From contig CAYYHU010000004.1 in assembly GCA_964471865.1 (NCBI GenBank), positions 46,674 to 110,673 on the forward strand: DNA of 64,000 nt, given 5' to 3'. The translations under genes and the position numbers were made by a program. Under the pieces are notes generated by a model. It was given only the letters and a program-made list of their open reading frames with translations. It did no database searches and had not been told where the DNA came from. Source of the DNA: CAYMUC01 sp964471865 (lineage in GTDB: Bacteria; Actinomycetota; Acidimicrobiia; Acidimicrobiales; Ilumatobacteraceae). Each line of letters starts with the position of its first letter. The first letter of the stretch is position 1. Shown piece after piece: positions 36,063 to 45,432 of this stretch.

Positions 36063-37169
36063 ATGGCGTCCGAGCGAACCCCCTATTACTTGATCGACGA
36101 AGCGCGCCTGAGGCGTAACGGCGAGATCGTGGACCGCTTACGCGAACGCAGCGGGGTCACGGCGTTGTTGGCTCTCAAATGCTTTGCGGTTCCGGCCGCG
36201 TTCGATGTGCTGCGACCCTGCCTCGATGGAACGACCTCGAGTTCGCTGTTCGAAACCCGTCTGGGCCATGACCACTTCGGAGGCGAAACCCATGCCTACA
36301 GCGTGGGCTTCGCCGATCACGAGATCGACGAGGTCGTCGATCTCGCCGACACCATCATCTTCAACTCGATCTCGCAGTTGAACCGTTTCGCCGATCGAGC
36401 CGAGGGAACCGCTCTGGGTATTCGGGTGAATCCCGGCCTCAGCCATTCGCACTACGACCTCGCCGATCCGGCCCGCCGCTTTTCGCGACTCGGTGTTCGC
36501 GAACCCGATGATCTGCGCGCCGCCATGGGACGGGTCTCGGGAGCGATGTTCCATTTCAACTGTGACAACGCCGATGCCTCAGGCCTGATCAGATCCCTCG
36601 ACACGATCACTGATCGTTTCGGATGGTTCCTGCAAAGCCTGGACTGGGTCAGCCTCGGTGGAGGTATCGCGTTCACCGATGAGGGGTATCCCCTCGATGA
36701 CCTCGCCGATGCCTTACGAACCTTTGGAGACCGCTTCGATCTTCGAGTCGTCCTCGAACCCGGCGAAGCCGTGGTCACCGGCGCTGGCCAACTCGTCACC
36801 TCGGTACTCGACGTCGTGCACAACGAGGTTCCCATAGCGGTTCTCGACGCTTCGGTGGAGGCCCACCTCCTCGACGATCTCCTCTATGACTCGCCGTCCC
36901 CGGTGGCATCTCCCGGGCCAGGACCCCATCACATGATCCTTGCGGGCCGGACGTGTTTGGCCGGTGACGTCTTTGGCGACTGGTCCTTCGAACGACCCCT
37001 GACGGTGGGTGACGAAGTGCGCATCGACGATGTGGCGGGCTATTCGATGGTCAAAGCGACCTGGTTCAACGGCATCTCTCGACCGTCGATTGTTCTTCGA
37101 CGCCTCGACGGAACCGTCGAGACGGTCCGTCGATTCGGTTACGACGACTACGAGTCGTCACTGTCATGA
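36063..37169 (+). CDS. nspC: Carboxynorspermidine/carboxyspermidine decarboxylase
   Basis: The 368-residue PLP enzyme of the alanine racemase-like fold decarboxylates carboxynorspermidine or carboxyspermidine. Diagnostic parts are the opening TPYYLIDEARLRRN, the Schiff-base Lys in LALKCFAVPAAF (about 39), FHFNCDNAD in the substrate-binding strand, the glycine-rich LGGGIAFTDEGYP phosphate loop, LEPGEAVV, and ILAGRTCLAGDVFGDW near the C-terminus, with its reactive Cys. The next gene encodes the synthase of the same route. TAGGGT about 30 bases upstream may be its -10, giving a short leader. Confidence 0.92.
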   Translation: MASERTPYYLIDEARLRRNGEIVDRLRERSGVTALLALKCFAVPAAFDVLRPCLDGTTSSSLFETRLGHDHFGGETHAYSVGFADHEIDEVVDLADTIIFNSISQLNRFADRAEGTALGIRVNPGLSHSHYDLADPARRFSRLGVREPDDLRAAMGRVSGAMFHFNCDNADASGLIRSLDTITDRFGWFLQSLDWVSLGGGIAFTDEGYPLDDLADALRTFGDRFDLRVVLEPGEAVVTGAGQLVTSVLDVVHNEVPIAVLDASVEAHLLDDLLYDSPSPVASPGPGPHHMILAGRTCLAGDVFGDWSFERPLTVGDEVRIDDVAGYSMVKATWFNGISRPSIVLRRLDGTVETVRRFGYDDYESSLS

Positions 37170-37223
37170 CGTCGCGAGGACCCAGAACCCGATGACCCGA
37201 CGAGAGCAGGTGGAACCGAATCG

Positions 37224-38591
37224 ATGAAGCGGAACGTGTTGATCATCGGCGCCGGAGGTGTCGCGCATGTCGCTGCCCACAAGGCGGCCATGCACAACGA
37301 CCGTCTCGGAGATGTCTGTGTGGCGTCACGCACCGAATCCAAAGCGGCCGCCATCATCGATGACATCGAATCCCGAGGACATCGTCGCGACCGGTCCCAC
37401 TCGGTGAGAGCGAGATCTCTCGATGCCCTCGATACGGCCTCGGTCGCGGCGCTGATCCGCGATACCCGATCCGAGATCGTGCTCAACCTCGCTCAGCCCT
37501 ACGTCAACATGTCGGTGCTCGACGCCTGCCTCGACACCGGTGCGGCCTATCTCGACACCGCGGTGCACGAAGAGCCCGATCGAGTCCTGGAGCCGCCACC
37601 CTGGTACGCCAACTACGAATGGCCCCGTGCGGGCGACTGCGCCGATCGAGACGTGACCGCCATTCTGGGATGTGGTTTCGACCCCGGTGTCGTCAACGCC
37701 TACTGCTCCTACGCCGCCCGACATCTGTTCGACGAAATCGACACGATCGACATCGTGGACGTCAACGCCGGTCGCCACGAGCGGTACTTCGCCACGAACT
37801 TCGACCCCGAGATCAACTTCCGAGAGTTCGTCGACGTGTGGACCTACCAGGATCGACAGTGGCTCAATCTCCCCACCCACGCGGTGAAGCGGATCTGGGA
37901 TGTTCCCGGAGTCGGACCCCAGGCCGTGTACTTGACCGGCCATGACGAGATCCATTCCCTCCAACGACATCTCGATGCCAATAGCGTTCGTTTCTGGATG
38001 GGATTCGGTGACCACTACCTCAACGTGTTCACCGTCTTGCGCACCCTGGGACTGCTGTCGAGTGATCCGGTGTCCCTCGACGACGGCAGCGTGGCGGTAC
38101 CTCTCAAACTCGTCAAAGCCCTCCTCCCCGATCCCGCCTCACTCGCGCCGGGTTATGAGGGGCGGACCTGTATCGGATCGGTCGTCAAGGGCATCAAGGA
38201 CGGGCGCGAACGCGAGATCTTCATGCATCAGATCTCGCAGCACGCCGATGCCTTCACCGAACTCGGGGCTCAAGCGATCAGCTACACCGCCGGGGTGCCT
38301 CCGGTGGCGGCTGCGGTCCTCATCGCCGAGGGCACCTGGGACACCGGGACGATGGTGAATGTCGAAGAACTCGATCCGGAACCCTTCCTCGACCTGCTCG
38401 AGCCGATGGGCCTTGCGACCGACATCGTCGAGATCGAACCGGGTAGTGATGCGTCCTTCGATGGCCGTATCGGTGACCTCGCCACCGAGGTGAGCGCCGC
38501 GACAGCAACCGTCACGATCTCTCCGGTCGATCCGATGATCGCCGTCGAACCCGACCGCGCCGTACAGGTGCCCGAGACCTTCGGCCACTGA
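37224..38591 (+). CDS. Carboxynorspermidine/carboxyspermidine synthase (saccharopine dehydrogenase family)
   Basis: The 455-residue oxidoreductase condenses aspartate semialdehyde with diaminopropane or putrescine, using NADPH, to give carboxynorspermidine or carboxyspermidine. It has the Rossmann opening NVLIIGAGGVAHVAAHKAA (4-22), ASRTESKA, LAQPYVNMSVLDACLDTGA, and LGCGFDPGVVNAY typical of the saccharopine dehydrogenase family. Together with NspC 54 bases upstream it forms the alternative spermidine pathway that needs no S-adenosylmethionine. The ATG at 37224 follows an AGGTGG ribosome site. Which diamine is used cannot be read from sequence. Confidence 0.92.
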   Translation: MKRNVLIIGAGGVAHVAAHKAAMHNDRLGDVCVASRTESKAAAIIDDIESRGHRRDRSHSVRARSLDALDTASVAALIRDTRSEIVLNLAQPYVNMSVLDACLDTGAAYLDTAVHEEPDRVLEPPPWYANYEWPRAGDCADRDVTAILGCGFDPGVVNAYCSYAARHLFDEIDTIDIVDVNAGRHERYFATNFDPEINFREFVDVWTYQDRQWLNLPTHAVKRIWDVPGVGPQAVYLTGHDEIHSLQRHLDANSVRFWMGFGDHYLNVFTVLRTLGLLSSDPVSLDDGSVAVPLKLVKALLPDPASLAPGYEGRTCIGSVVKGIKDGREREIFMHQISQHADAFTELGAQAISYTAGVPPVAAAVLIAEGTWDTGTMVNVEELDPEPFLDLLEPMGLATDIVEIEPGSDASFDGRIGDLATEVSAATATVTISPVDPMIAVEPDRAVQVPETFGH

Positions 38592-38637
38592 GGCCTCGCC
38601 CTCGAAGGACCGAGGTCGTCACGAGCATCCCGACAGG

Positions 38638-38643
38638 TAGATT
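38638..38643 (+). promoter_or_regulatory. -10 hexamer TAGATT of the LuxR-type gene
   Basis: TAGATT lies six bases before GTG 38650. No Shine-Dalgarno sequence is present. Leaderless start inferred. Confidence 0.5.
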
Positions 38644-38649
38644 TACGCA

Positions 38650-40599
38650 GTGGCGGTCGAGCCAGACGACTCAGTACCGGGCTGGAGAGAAGTCCTGGCG
38701 GTCGGCATCCTGGCCGAAGATCTCTCCCCGGCCGGTATCGCCCGGGTGACGGGGTGGGGCCTCGACATGATCGATGGGGCACTGGCCACGGCCCGATCCG
38801 CCCATGCCATCGATGACGACGGCCACGTCACTGCCGACATCGCCGATGAGGTTCTCGACGAACTCGACCCGCATCGACGGGCTCTCGTCCACGCTCGACT
38901 CGCGCATCGACTTCTCACTCGTGGGCCTGACGCCATGGCCGATGCTGTCATCCATCTGCGAGCGAGCGGCGCCGCGGCAGCCTCCGCGGAGATGATCGGA
39001 CTCACCGAACACGGCGGACGGTTGTGTCTGTCTCTGGGCGACTACGACACCGCCGCGGGACTTCTCGGATATGCCGACGACATCGACGTCAGCGACGATC
39101 ACCGCCGCCGAGCTCTGCGCCTCATCGATCTGGCCTCGGCGCTCGATGGCCTCGGCGATGTTGCGCCGGCACGCGCCGCGCTTGCCAGTGCAGTGTCGTT
39201 GGCGGAACTCGCCGGGGACCATCACCTGGTGGCACGAGCTGCAGCGCGCCACACCCTCCCAGCGGACTGGCATGCCGGCGACACCCGCTCGGTGGGGCTT
39301 CTCCACCGGGCCGAAGCCCTACCGCTCAGTACCGACGATGCGATCCTCGTGACCGCGGCCCGAGCGATCGCGGAGATGCGGATCCCGATTCATCCTGACG
39401 AGGACCGGCAGTTCGCCTGGGTGACCCGGCCCGAGGTGGCCCAACCTCTCGCCGCTGATGCCCGCGACCGGTCCCGGGGCGCAGGAGACGAAGCCCGGCT
39501 GTTCGCCCTCATGGCCTGGCGGTCCACGCATCGCTCTCCGAGATACCTCGATGAACGGCGACAGGTGTCTGCTGAAGCTCTCGAATTGGCCCAACGGCTC
39601 CGTGACGCTGCGTTGCAGGTCGATCTGGCGATCTTTGCCGCGGTGGATGCCCTCGAGGCCGCCGATCGAGCCGCGTTCGACCGGTCGCTGGCCGTTGCGA
39701 CCTGGGTTGCTGAAGGCAACGGCAACCCGAGGTTGCGTTGGCGTTCGATGACGTTGGCTGCAGGTGGAGCCCACCTCGACGGTGATCTCGCCGAAGCCCA
39801 ACGCCTGGCGAAGACGGCATCCGAATTCGCTCGACAGGCGAACTCGCCGGGAGCGTGGAGTTCGGAGTTGATGTTCGCCGGGCAGGTGCTCGTCGATCTC
39901 GACGACCCGGTGCTGATGGCGCCACATTGCTACGACGAGTCCTTCATCGGCATGCTCAGTCCGCTCGCTCGGGCCGGAGTCGCGTATTTCTACGCTCGCA
40001 ACGACCGCTTCGAGGAAGCGGGCCGCCAGGTTCGTCGGGCCCTGCGCCAAATCGATGAAGAGGCCAGCATGTTGATGTTGGCCTCACGTCTCGCAGCCGC
40101 CGGAACCCTGGTCCCTGATGACGATCTGCGTCGCGAGCTGGTCGCGGTGCTCGAACCGTGGTCGGATCGGGTGGCGATCGACTCCAACGGATGGTGGTGT
40201 GACGGACCGGTATCGCTGTGGCTCGTGGGACTCCATCTGGCGCTCGGAGACAGCGATCCTGTTCCCGCGTTGTTGGATCACGCCCACGCGACCATCGAGG
40301 CGATCAACGACGTCCGGGGTCGGCGACGTCTCGACGCGCTCCGCCGACAGTGGGCATCGTTGCCAGCTGGGCCTCGGCTGACCGAACGCGAACTCCACAC
40401 CCTCACCCGGATGTGTGCCGGCGCGACGAATCTCGAGATCGCGGCTGAATTGGCTCTCAGCCCTTCGACCGTTCGCAACGACACCATGTCGATCTACCGC
40501 AAGCTCGGGGTTCGGGGCCGCGCGGAAGCCGCGACGCGCGCCGGGGAACTCGGTCTCGTGAGTCGCACGAGCTCGCGTCCCGCGCCGCCAACGCACTGA
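38650..40599 (+). CDS. LuxR-type transcriptional regulator with long helical sensor region
   Basis: The 649-residue protein ends in a LuxR/FixJ-type helix-turn-helix: LTERELHTLTRMCAGATNLE followed by IAAELALSPSTVRNDTMSIY and KLGVRGRAEAATRA (about 577-637). The rest is alpha-helical and looks like TPR-type repeats (for example AQRLAKTASEFARQANSPGA, RQVRRALRQIDEEASMLM). It resembles the C-terminal half of LAL/MalT-type regulators but no Walker A motif is present, so the usual ATPase is missing. No receiver domain is seen either. The target genes are unknown; the polyamine genes lie upstream on the same strand. Confidence 0.88.
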   Translation: MAVEPDDSVPGWREVLAVGILAEDLSPAGIARVTGWGLDMIDGALATARSAHAIDDDGHVTADIADEVLDELDPHRRALVHARLAHRLLTRGPDAMADAVIHLRASGAAAASAEMIGLTEHGGRLCLSLGDYDTAAGLLGYADDIDVSDDHRRRALRLIDLASALDGLGDVAPARAALASAVSLAELAGDHHLVARAAARHTLPADWHAGDTRSVGLLHRAEALPLSTDDAILVTAARAIAEMRIPIHPDEDRQFAWVTRPEVAQPLAADARDRSRGAGDEARLFALMAWRSTHRSPRYLDERRQVSAEALELAQRLRDAALQVDLAIFAAVDALEAADRAAFDRSLAVATWVAEGNGNPRLRWRSMTLAAGGAHLDGDLAEAQRLAKTASEFARQANSPGAWSSELMFAGQVLVDLDDPVLMAPHCYDESFIGMLSPLARAGVAYFYARNDRFEEAGRQVRRALRQIDEEASMLMLASRLAAAGTLVPDDDLRRELVAVLEPWSDRVAIDSNGWWCDGPVSLWLVGLHLALGDSDPVPALLDHAHATIEAINDVRGRRRLDALRRQWASLPAGPRLTERELHTLTRMCAGATNLEIAAELALSPSTVRNDTMSIYRKLGVRGRAEAATRAGELGLVSRTSSRPAPPTH

Positions 40600-40649
40600 G
40601 CTCTCGAGAGGCCCTAACCCGTCAGGCGGGCACGCTGTCTGAGCCGCAC

Positions 40650-42383
40650 CTAGGGCAACGCGACGATCGTGACGGTGCCGAGGTTCCCATCGACGGTGAT
40701 CGTGGCTCCATCGGGGATCCGCCGGGTCGCGTCAGCCACCGACGGAACACAAGGAATACCCAGTTCCCGACTGACGATCACCGCGTGAGTACCCACGGCC
40801 CCGATATCGGTGATCACAGCATCAGCCACGAGGAACAACGGCGTCCAGGACGGATCCGTCGAAGGAGCGATCAAGATGTCACCGGGTTCGAGACGGGTCG
40901 GATCCGAAAGATCCAACAGAATTCGAGCGGTGCCCGTGACCGTCCCAGGCGAACCCGCGACCCCGGTGAGCACGTCGCCGACATCGACGCCTGAGACCTC
41001 GCTCTCGCCGCGACGCTTCCACTCCGACAGCGGCGGAGCGGAGCCGTTCACGATGTAGGGCGGCTCGAGGTCATACAACGACAGGTAGTCGGTCTCGCGT
41101 TCTGCCAACACGGCCGAGAATGAACCGGGATCGGTCATGAACGCGTCGAGTTCGCTGGCGAGGAGCATGAAGATCTGACGAGCGTGGGCGAGATGGCCCC
41201 GTTCGACCATGCGGCGACCGAGTTCCAAGAAACACATCCGGACCTCGTGGTGGCAGCGGATGTTGGAGGATTTGATCCGCTCACGCGCCGCCATCCAGAC
41301 GCCGATGCTCTTCACCGCCATCTGGAACGCACCCAACGCTTCGGCGTTGTCAGCGAATGCCGTCTCGTACTTCTCGATGATCCGACGACGCTCGGCCATG
41401 CCGCGCTCGAGCGAGCGCACCGGGTCGTGTTCCTCCGCGGCGTGACGGGCCCGTTCTACCGCCTGAAGCAACAACAAGGGGCGAACCTCGTAACTCCACT
41501 GGTAGACGTCCCATTCGTTGGGGCCCCGGGAGCCGTGGACATAGAGGAACTGATCGACCGCAGCGAGGAACTCCACCACATCGGGGCTGCTCGATGTCCG
41601 CAGTCGATCGAGAAGTCCCTCGAGATCACCGTCGAAGGCTGCTGAGAGTTCCGCTGACGCCCGCACCCGCCGCGACAAGATGAAGATCTGACCGGCGATA
41701 TCGGCCGAGTCCACGTCACCGATGCCGGTCATCAAGGTGGACACGGCTCCGGGATCGCTCTCACCGAGCAGGCTGGTGAGAATTCCCGGTCCCACCGAAG
41801 CCGCCAGCGAGGCCCACACCACTGATGTGAACTGAACCCGCAGATGACGCTGGATCATCAGGGCCCGAGCGAGAACCTGTTCATCGGATTGAGCTGCGAA
41901 ATCGGGCCGGCTGTCGCGCAGTGCCTTGGCTTCCCGCTTCTGCTTGTCGGCCTCGGGGAAGCGATCCGTGGTGGTCATCCAGGCCATCGTCGTGTTCAAC
42001 TTCTCGGTCTTGCAGGGTGCCTCGTGCCAGTCCTGGGCCTCGTAGGGCGGAATCTGCTGGCTGGAAGCATCGAAGAAAGCGTTGTCGATGGCCTCCCAAC
42101 CCACACCCGAACGCACTCCGAACAGACGAGACTGGGTGAGAGAGTTGTAGAAGTAGCCGCCGAAGAGACCAAAAGCTTCGGGCGGATCGGCGTACTCCAT
42201 CCGATCGAATACGCCCATCTGCTCAAAGCCATCGACACAGCCCTGGACGACACCTGGCTCCCAACAAAAGGTCCAGGCGAGCGGACTCACGGGTTCGGCC
42301 AGTACCTCACCGGCATTTCCCCGGGTGTAGCCCGGAAATCGGGTGGTGGGCTGACGGTCACAGATCCAACGGTCACCGAGCAT
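40650..42383 (-). CDS. PEP-utilising enzyme mobile-domain protein
   Basis: The 577-residue protein ends in the swivelling phosphohistidine domain of PEP-utilising enzymes: LTGVAGSPGTVTGTARILLD, GDILIAPSTDPSWTPLF and the His motif GAVGTHAVIVSRELGIPCV (about 537-555). The N-terminal 480 residues are mostly helical and resemble the middle region of PEP synthase-like rifampicin phosphotransferases, but no ATP-grasp domain is visible. It may therefore receive phosphate from a separate ATP- or PEP-using partner, or be a non-catalytic relative. The ATG at 42383 follows AAGGGA by five or six bases. It is transcribed alone. Confidence 0.85.
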   Translation of the reverse strand: MLGDRWICDRQPTTRFPGYTRGNAGEVLAEPVSPLAWTFCWEPGVVQGCVDGFEQMGVFDRMEYADPPEAFGLFGGYFYNSLTQSRLFGVRSGVGWEAIDNAFFDASSQQIPPYEAQDWHEAPCKTEKLNTTMAWMTTTDRFPEADKQKREAKALRDSRPDFAAQSDEQVLARALMIQRHLRVQFTSVVWASLAASVGPGILTSLLGESDPGAVSTLMTGIGDVDSADIAGQIFILSRRVRASAELSAAFDGDLEGLLDRLRTSSSPDVVEFLAAVDQFLYVHGSRGPNEWDVYQWSYEVRPLLLLQAVERARHAAEEHDPVRSLERGMAERRRIIEKYETAFADNAEALGAFQMAVKSIGVWMAARERIKSSNIRCHHEVRMCFLELGRRMVERGHLAHARQIFMLLASELDAFMTDPGSFSAVLAERETDYLSLYDLEPPYIVNGSAPPLSEWKRRGESEVSGVDVGDVLTGVAGSPGTVTGTARILLDLSDPTRLEPGDILIAPSTDPSWTPLFLVADAVITDIGAVGTHAVIVSRELGIPCVPSVADATRRIPDGATITVDGNLGTVTIVALP

Positions 42384-42549
42384 GGTGTTCCCTTCGTCGT
42401 CGAGGCCACCCCACGGCCTCGGGTTTGTCGGTGCAGACTTTCATGGCTCTCGGACCGCTCGCTCTCGGTCGCTGCCTGCACCCGCCGCGGCCACGATCAC
42501 GGATCCCAGAATACGTGCGGGATGCCGGTGATCTGCGTGTTGGACCCGC

Positions 42550-43377
42550 ATGACAGGTCCAATCACGTTCGATGACAATGGGAGGGTGATCGCCCTATTC
42601 TTTTCGCTCTCGACTCCTACGGTTGCGGTAATCATCGCTGCGGCTGTTGGTGTCGCAGTCACCGGCGGGGTCGCGTTGGGCCGATGGCTCCGAGAACACG
42701 CACCTCAACTCCACGGATCGATCGGAGTGGTGCAAGGTGCTCTGTTCGGCCTCATCGGGTTGTTGCTGGCCTTTGGCTTATCGATGGCAGTGGGGCGATA
42801 CGAACACCGTCGTGCGCTGACCGTAGACGAGGCGAATGCCATCAGCACGGTCGCTCTGCGCTCCGCGTTGCTCGCCGAACCACACCGCAGTACCACTCTC
42901 GAGCACCTCGCCGACTATTCCGCCGCCGCAGTGCAATTCAGTGAAACCATTCCCGGATCTGCGCAATTTCGCTCGGCCGACGCCGACTTGGCGACGATCT
43001 TCACTGAACTCTGGACCACCGCCTCAACCGTCGTCGCGGCTGATCCGATCGGGACGGTTCCTCGACTCCAGCTCGAGGCGCTCAACGCCATGAGCGATGC
43101 CCACGGCGTCCGAACGGCAGCGCTTACGAATCGCGTCCCCGACGAGGTGATGGCCCTTCTCGTGATCGCAGTGATGCTGTCACTGGGCGTGCTCGGCGTG
43201 CACCTCACCGTCATGGGTCGAGGACTCGTATCATCGCTCGCGGCAGCGACCGTCGTGGTGCTCATCCTTTTCGTGGTGATTGACCTCGACCGTCCTCACC
43301 GTGGGCTGATCACCGTGCCTGATACGACCCTCGTCGAGTTGAGTTCTCAGCTTCATTCGGCGTCGGGCTCACGGTGA
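42550..43377 (+). CDS. DUF4239 (bestrophin-like) membrane protein
   Basis: The 275-residue protein has the DUF4239 layout: an N-terminal membrane segment (STPTVAVIIAAAVGVAVTGG), a second containing VVQGALFGLIGLLLAFGLSM, the conserved RYEHRRALTVDEANAISTV, a soluble loop of about 90 residues, two C-terminal membrane segments and the motif IDLDRPHRGLITV. Function of the family is unproven; it is distantly bestrophin-like, so an ion channel has been suggested. No clear ribosome site precedes ATG 42550; GTG at 42586 directly follows GGGAGG. A decayed copy of its 3' half lies at 46498-46815. Confidence 0.85.
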   Translation: MTGPITFDDNGRVIALFFSLSTPTVAVIIAAAVGVAVTGGVALGRWLREHAPQLHGSIGVVQGALFGLIGLLLAFGLSMAVGRYEHRRALTVDEANAISTVALRSALLAEPHRSTTLEHLADYSAAAVQFSETIPGSAQFRSADADLATIFTELWTTASTVVAADPIGTVPRLQLEALNAMSDAHGVRTAALTNRVPDEVMALLVIAVMLSLGVLGVHLTVMGRGLVSSLAAATVVVLILFVVIDLDRPHRGLITVPDTTLVELSSQLHSASGSR

Positions 43378-43484
43378 CGTGGATGAGTACACCGCGGTCA
43401 CCGAACCCCGCCGAGCGGACCGGTCCACAGAAGCAGCGCGGAACCTGTCCTCATGATCAGGGACAAGGAAATTCGCGTAGACGG

Positions 43485-43512
43485 TTTACATCTCCGACCT
43501 CAGAGTAATAAT
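43485..43512 (+). promoter_or_regulatory. Promoter of the DUF4157 gene
   Basis: TTTACA (43485-43490) and AATAAT (43507-43512; five of six matches to TATAAT) are 16 bases apart. The -10 ends two bases before ATG 43515, so transcription should begin near the second in-frame ATG at 43521 and give a leaderless message. No Shine-Dalgarno sequence is seen. Confidence 0.5.
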
Positions 43513-43514
43513 CT

Positions 43515-45377
43515 ATGACGATGGCCGAAGACGTCGTCACTCCTACCCGCGAGCAGGACGAACGGGAGTCCGAGTTCCTCAAACGGAGCAAAGCGACCGG
43601 TTCGGCAGGCTCGCCGCCCGGCCAGTCGATCCGTCGTCTTACCGTGGGACGGGCCGATGACCCTGCGGAACGACTTGCGGACAAGATGGCCGATTCAGCG
43701 GTGGCTCTGCTGCGTAGCTCTGATCGCGCCCCGTCTTCGGTCCGTCGTGACGCAGCGAATGCCAACGATCCTCTGGGTGGTACCCGGGTCGACGATGACG
43801 TTCAGCGGACGATCAACTCGCGTCGCGGTTCTGGGTCGGCTCTGCGTAAGCGTGAGTCCGAACACTTCTCGAACGCCTACGGCACCGACCTGTCCGGTGT
43901 ACGGGTGCACACCGATTCGACAGCTGACAAGTTGAGCCGTTCGCTTCAGGCCAATGCGTTCACTACGGGAAGCGACATCTTTTTCCGCAAAGGGACGTAT
44001 CAGCCCGGGACCTCGTCGGGTGACCACCTCATCGGTCACGAGCTCGCTCACGTCGCCACCGAAGGTGGCGGCGGTGCACCGAAGCGGTCGATCCGCCGCG
44101 GATGGTTCGGCGGTGGAGGCGGCGACAAGAAGCCACCGCCCGTCGAGAAGCACTCGCCCAAGGACGGAACCACTGTGTTCCAGAAAATCGGCGAATCCCT
44201 CGAGGAGTACCTCGAGAACGAGGGCGACTCCATTGAGTTCGGCCTCGAGATCTCGATTCCGGTCGCGGGCTACAGCGTCGGCGCCACACTTGGTGTCGAG
44301 GCCGAGAAGGATGGTGGCGTCCAGGCCAAGGTGGCGATGGCCATCACAGGAGGTGTCAGCGTCCCCGGTGTCGATCTCAAAGCTGCCCTCGGAGGCTACC
44401 TCGAGGCCAAGGGTGCCGACGGCAAGATGGCTGGAAACCTGCTCGGGTACTCGCTCTATCGCCGCCTCGCCGAATCGAATGCGGTTCCGGCCGAGGTCCA
44501 GGCCTACATGTTTGGCGGCGGCGACAAGAAGGCTGCTGACGCCAATATGAGCGCTCTCGAAAAGGAAGCCTTCGGCGACGAGGACAGCGAGTGGTACGCC
44601 GAGTCCGGCGCGAGTGCGGCACTCGAGGCCGACATCGGCGCTGCCGGCGTCAAGGTCTCTGGTGGAGCGACAACCGGAACCCGTACAGACCGCAAGTCCC
44701 TCGAGATGTCAGGTACCGAGGTCGGCGGCAACAAGGCCAAGGGCGGCGGCATGCTCAACAAGGGCATCGGCTGGGCCACGGGCGGCGCTCGTGGTGCTGA
44801 AAAGAGCATCGGTCGCGGCACCTCCGGTCTGGAGTTCAAAGCCGAGTTCTCCTCGCCACTCGAGGCCGAGCTGAGCTACGAGGCCAAGTGGATCGAGGAA
44901 GAAGGCAACGTCAGTCAACTCGACACCCGGGAATTCGGCGTCCAGGTCACGGTCCCCGAGAAAGCAGCCGAGAAGGTCAAGCCTCTCGTCGACACGATCT
45001 TCCACTTCGTCAATTCCAAAGAAGCGTCTGCCAAGGGCAAGACGAAGAAGGAAAAGGCAGGTATCTGGGTGCAGGCTCAGGTCGACAAGGCCAAAGAGTT
45101 GGCCACCGACCAGATGAAGGAAGCCGTCATGGAGACCGAAACCGGCAAGGCTGTCGGCGACGCCGTGAAGGATGCCGCCAAGTCGGCGGGGGACAAACTC
45201 GGCATCGGGTACAAGGACGAAGAGAAGATGGCGATCGGCCTCACCGTCGATCTCAAGTCCTTCGGTGTCAAGGTGGCAATCCTGCAGACCGAGGAGAAGA
45301 AGATCACGCTGCCCGGCATCGAGGCTTCGATGAAGAAGACCTCTAAAAAGGGCGTCGGCGTCGGGAGCCAGGCATGA
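43515..45377 (+). CDS. DUF4157 domain protein (eCIS/polymorphic toxin-associated), large
   Basis: The 620-residue protein has a disordered charged N-terminus, then a DUF4157 domain at about 110-185: HFSNAYGTDLSGVRVHTDS, ANAFTTGSDIFFRKGTY and the zincin-like HELAHVATEGG (about 175-179). The rest has glycine-rich linkers (GGGGGDKKPPP), beta-rich Ala/Gly/Glu/Lys stretches and no recognised toxin motif. DUF4157 is known from cargo and accessory proteins of extracellular contractile injection systems and other polymorphic toxins, where it may process or load the protein. No injection-system structural gene is in the window. In-frame ATG codons at 43515 and 43521 are both possible; the promoter position favours the second. 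Confidence 0.85.
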   Translation: MTMAEDVVTPTREQDERESEFLKRSKATGSAGSPPGQSIRRLTVGRADDPAERLADKMADSAVALLRSSDRAPSSVRRDAANANDPLGGTRVDDDVQRTINSRRGSGSALRKRESEHFSNAYGTDLSGVRVHTDSTADKLSRSLQANAFTTGSDIFFRKGTYQPGTSSGDHLIGHELAHVATEGGGGAPKRSIRRGWFGGGGGDKKPPPVEKHSPKDGTTVFQKIGESLEEYLENEGDSIEFGLEISIPVAGYSVGATLGVEAEKDGGVQAKVAMAITGGVSVPGVDLKAALGGYLEAKGADGKMAGNLLGYSLYRRLAESNAVPAEVQAYMFGGGDKKAADANMSALEKEAFGDEDSEWYAESGASAALEADIGAAGVKVSGGATTGTRTDRKSLEMSGTEVGGNKAKGGGMLNKGIGWATGGARGAEKSIGRGTSGLEFKAEFSSPLEAELSYEAKWIEEEGNVSQLDTREFGVQVTVPEKAAEKVKPLVDTIFHFVNSKEASAKGKTKKEKAGIWVQAQVDKAKELATDQMKEAVMETETGKAVGDAVKDAAKSAGDKLGIGYKDEEKMAIGLTVDLKSFGVKVAILQTEEKKITLPGIEASMKKTSKKGVGVGSQA

Positions 45378-45432
45378 CCGCGCTGCATGACACCAGTGAT
45401 TCGGCCACGGGCGTGATCGGAGTTGGTCCAGC

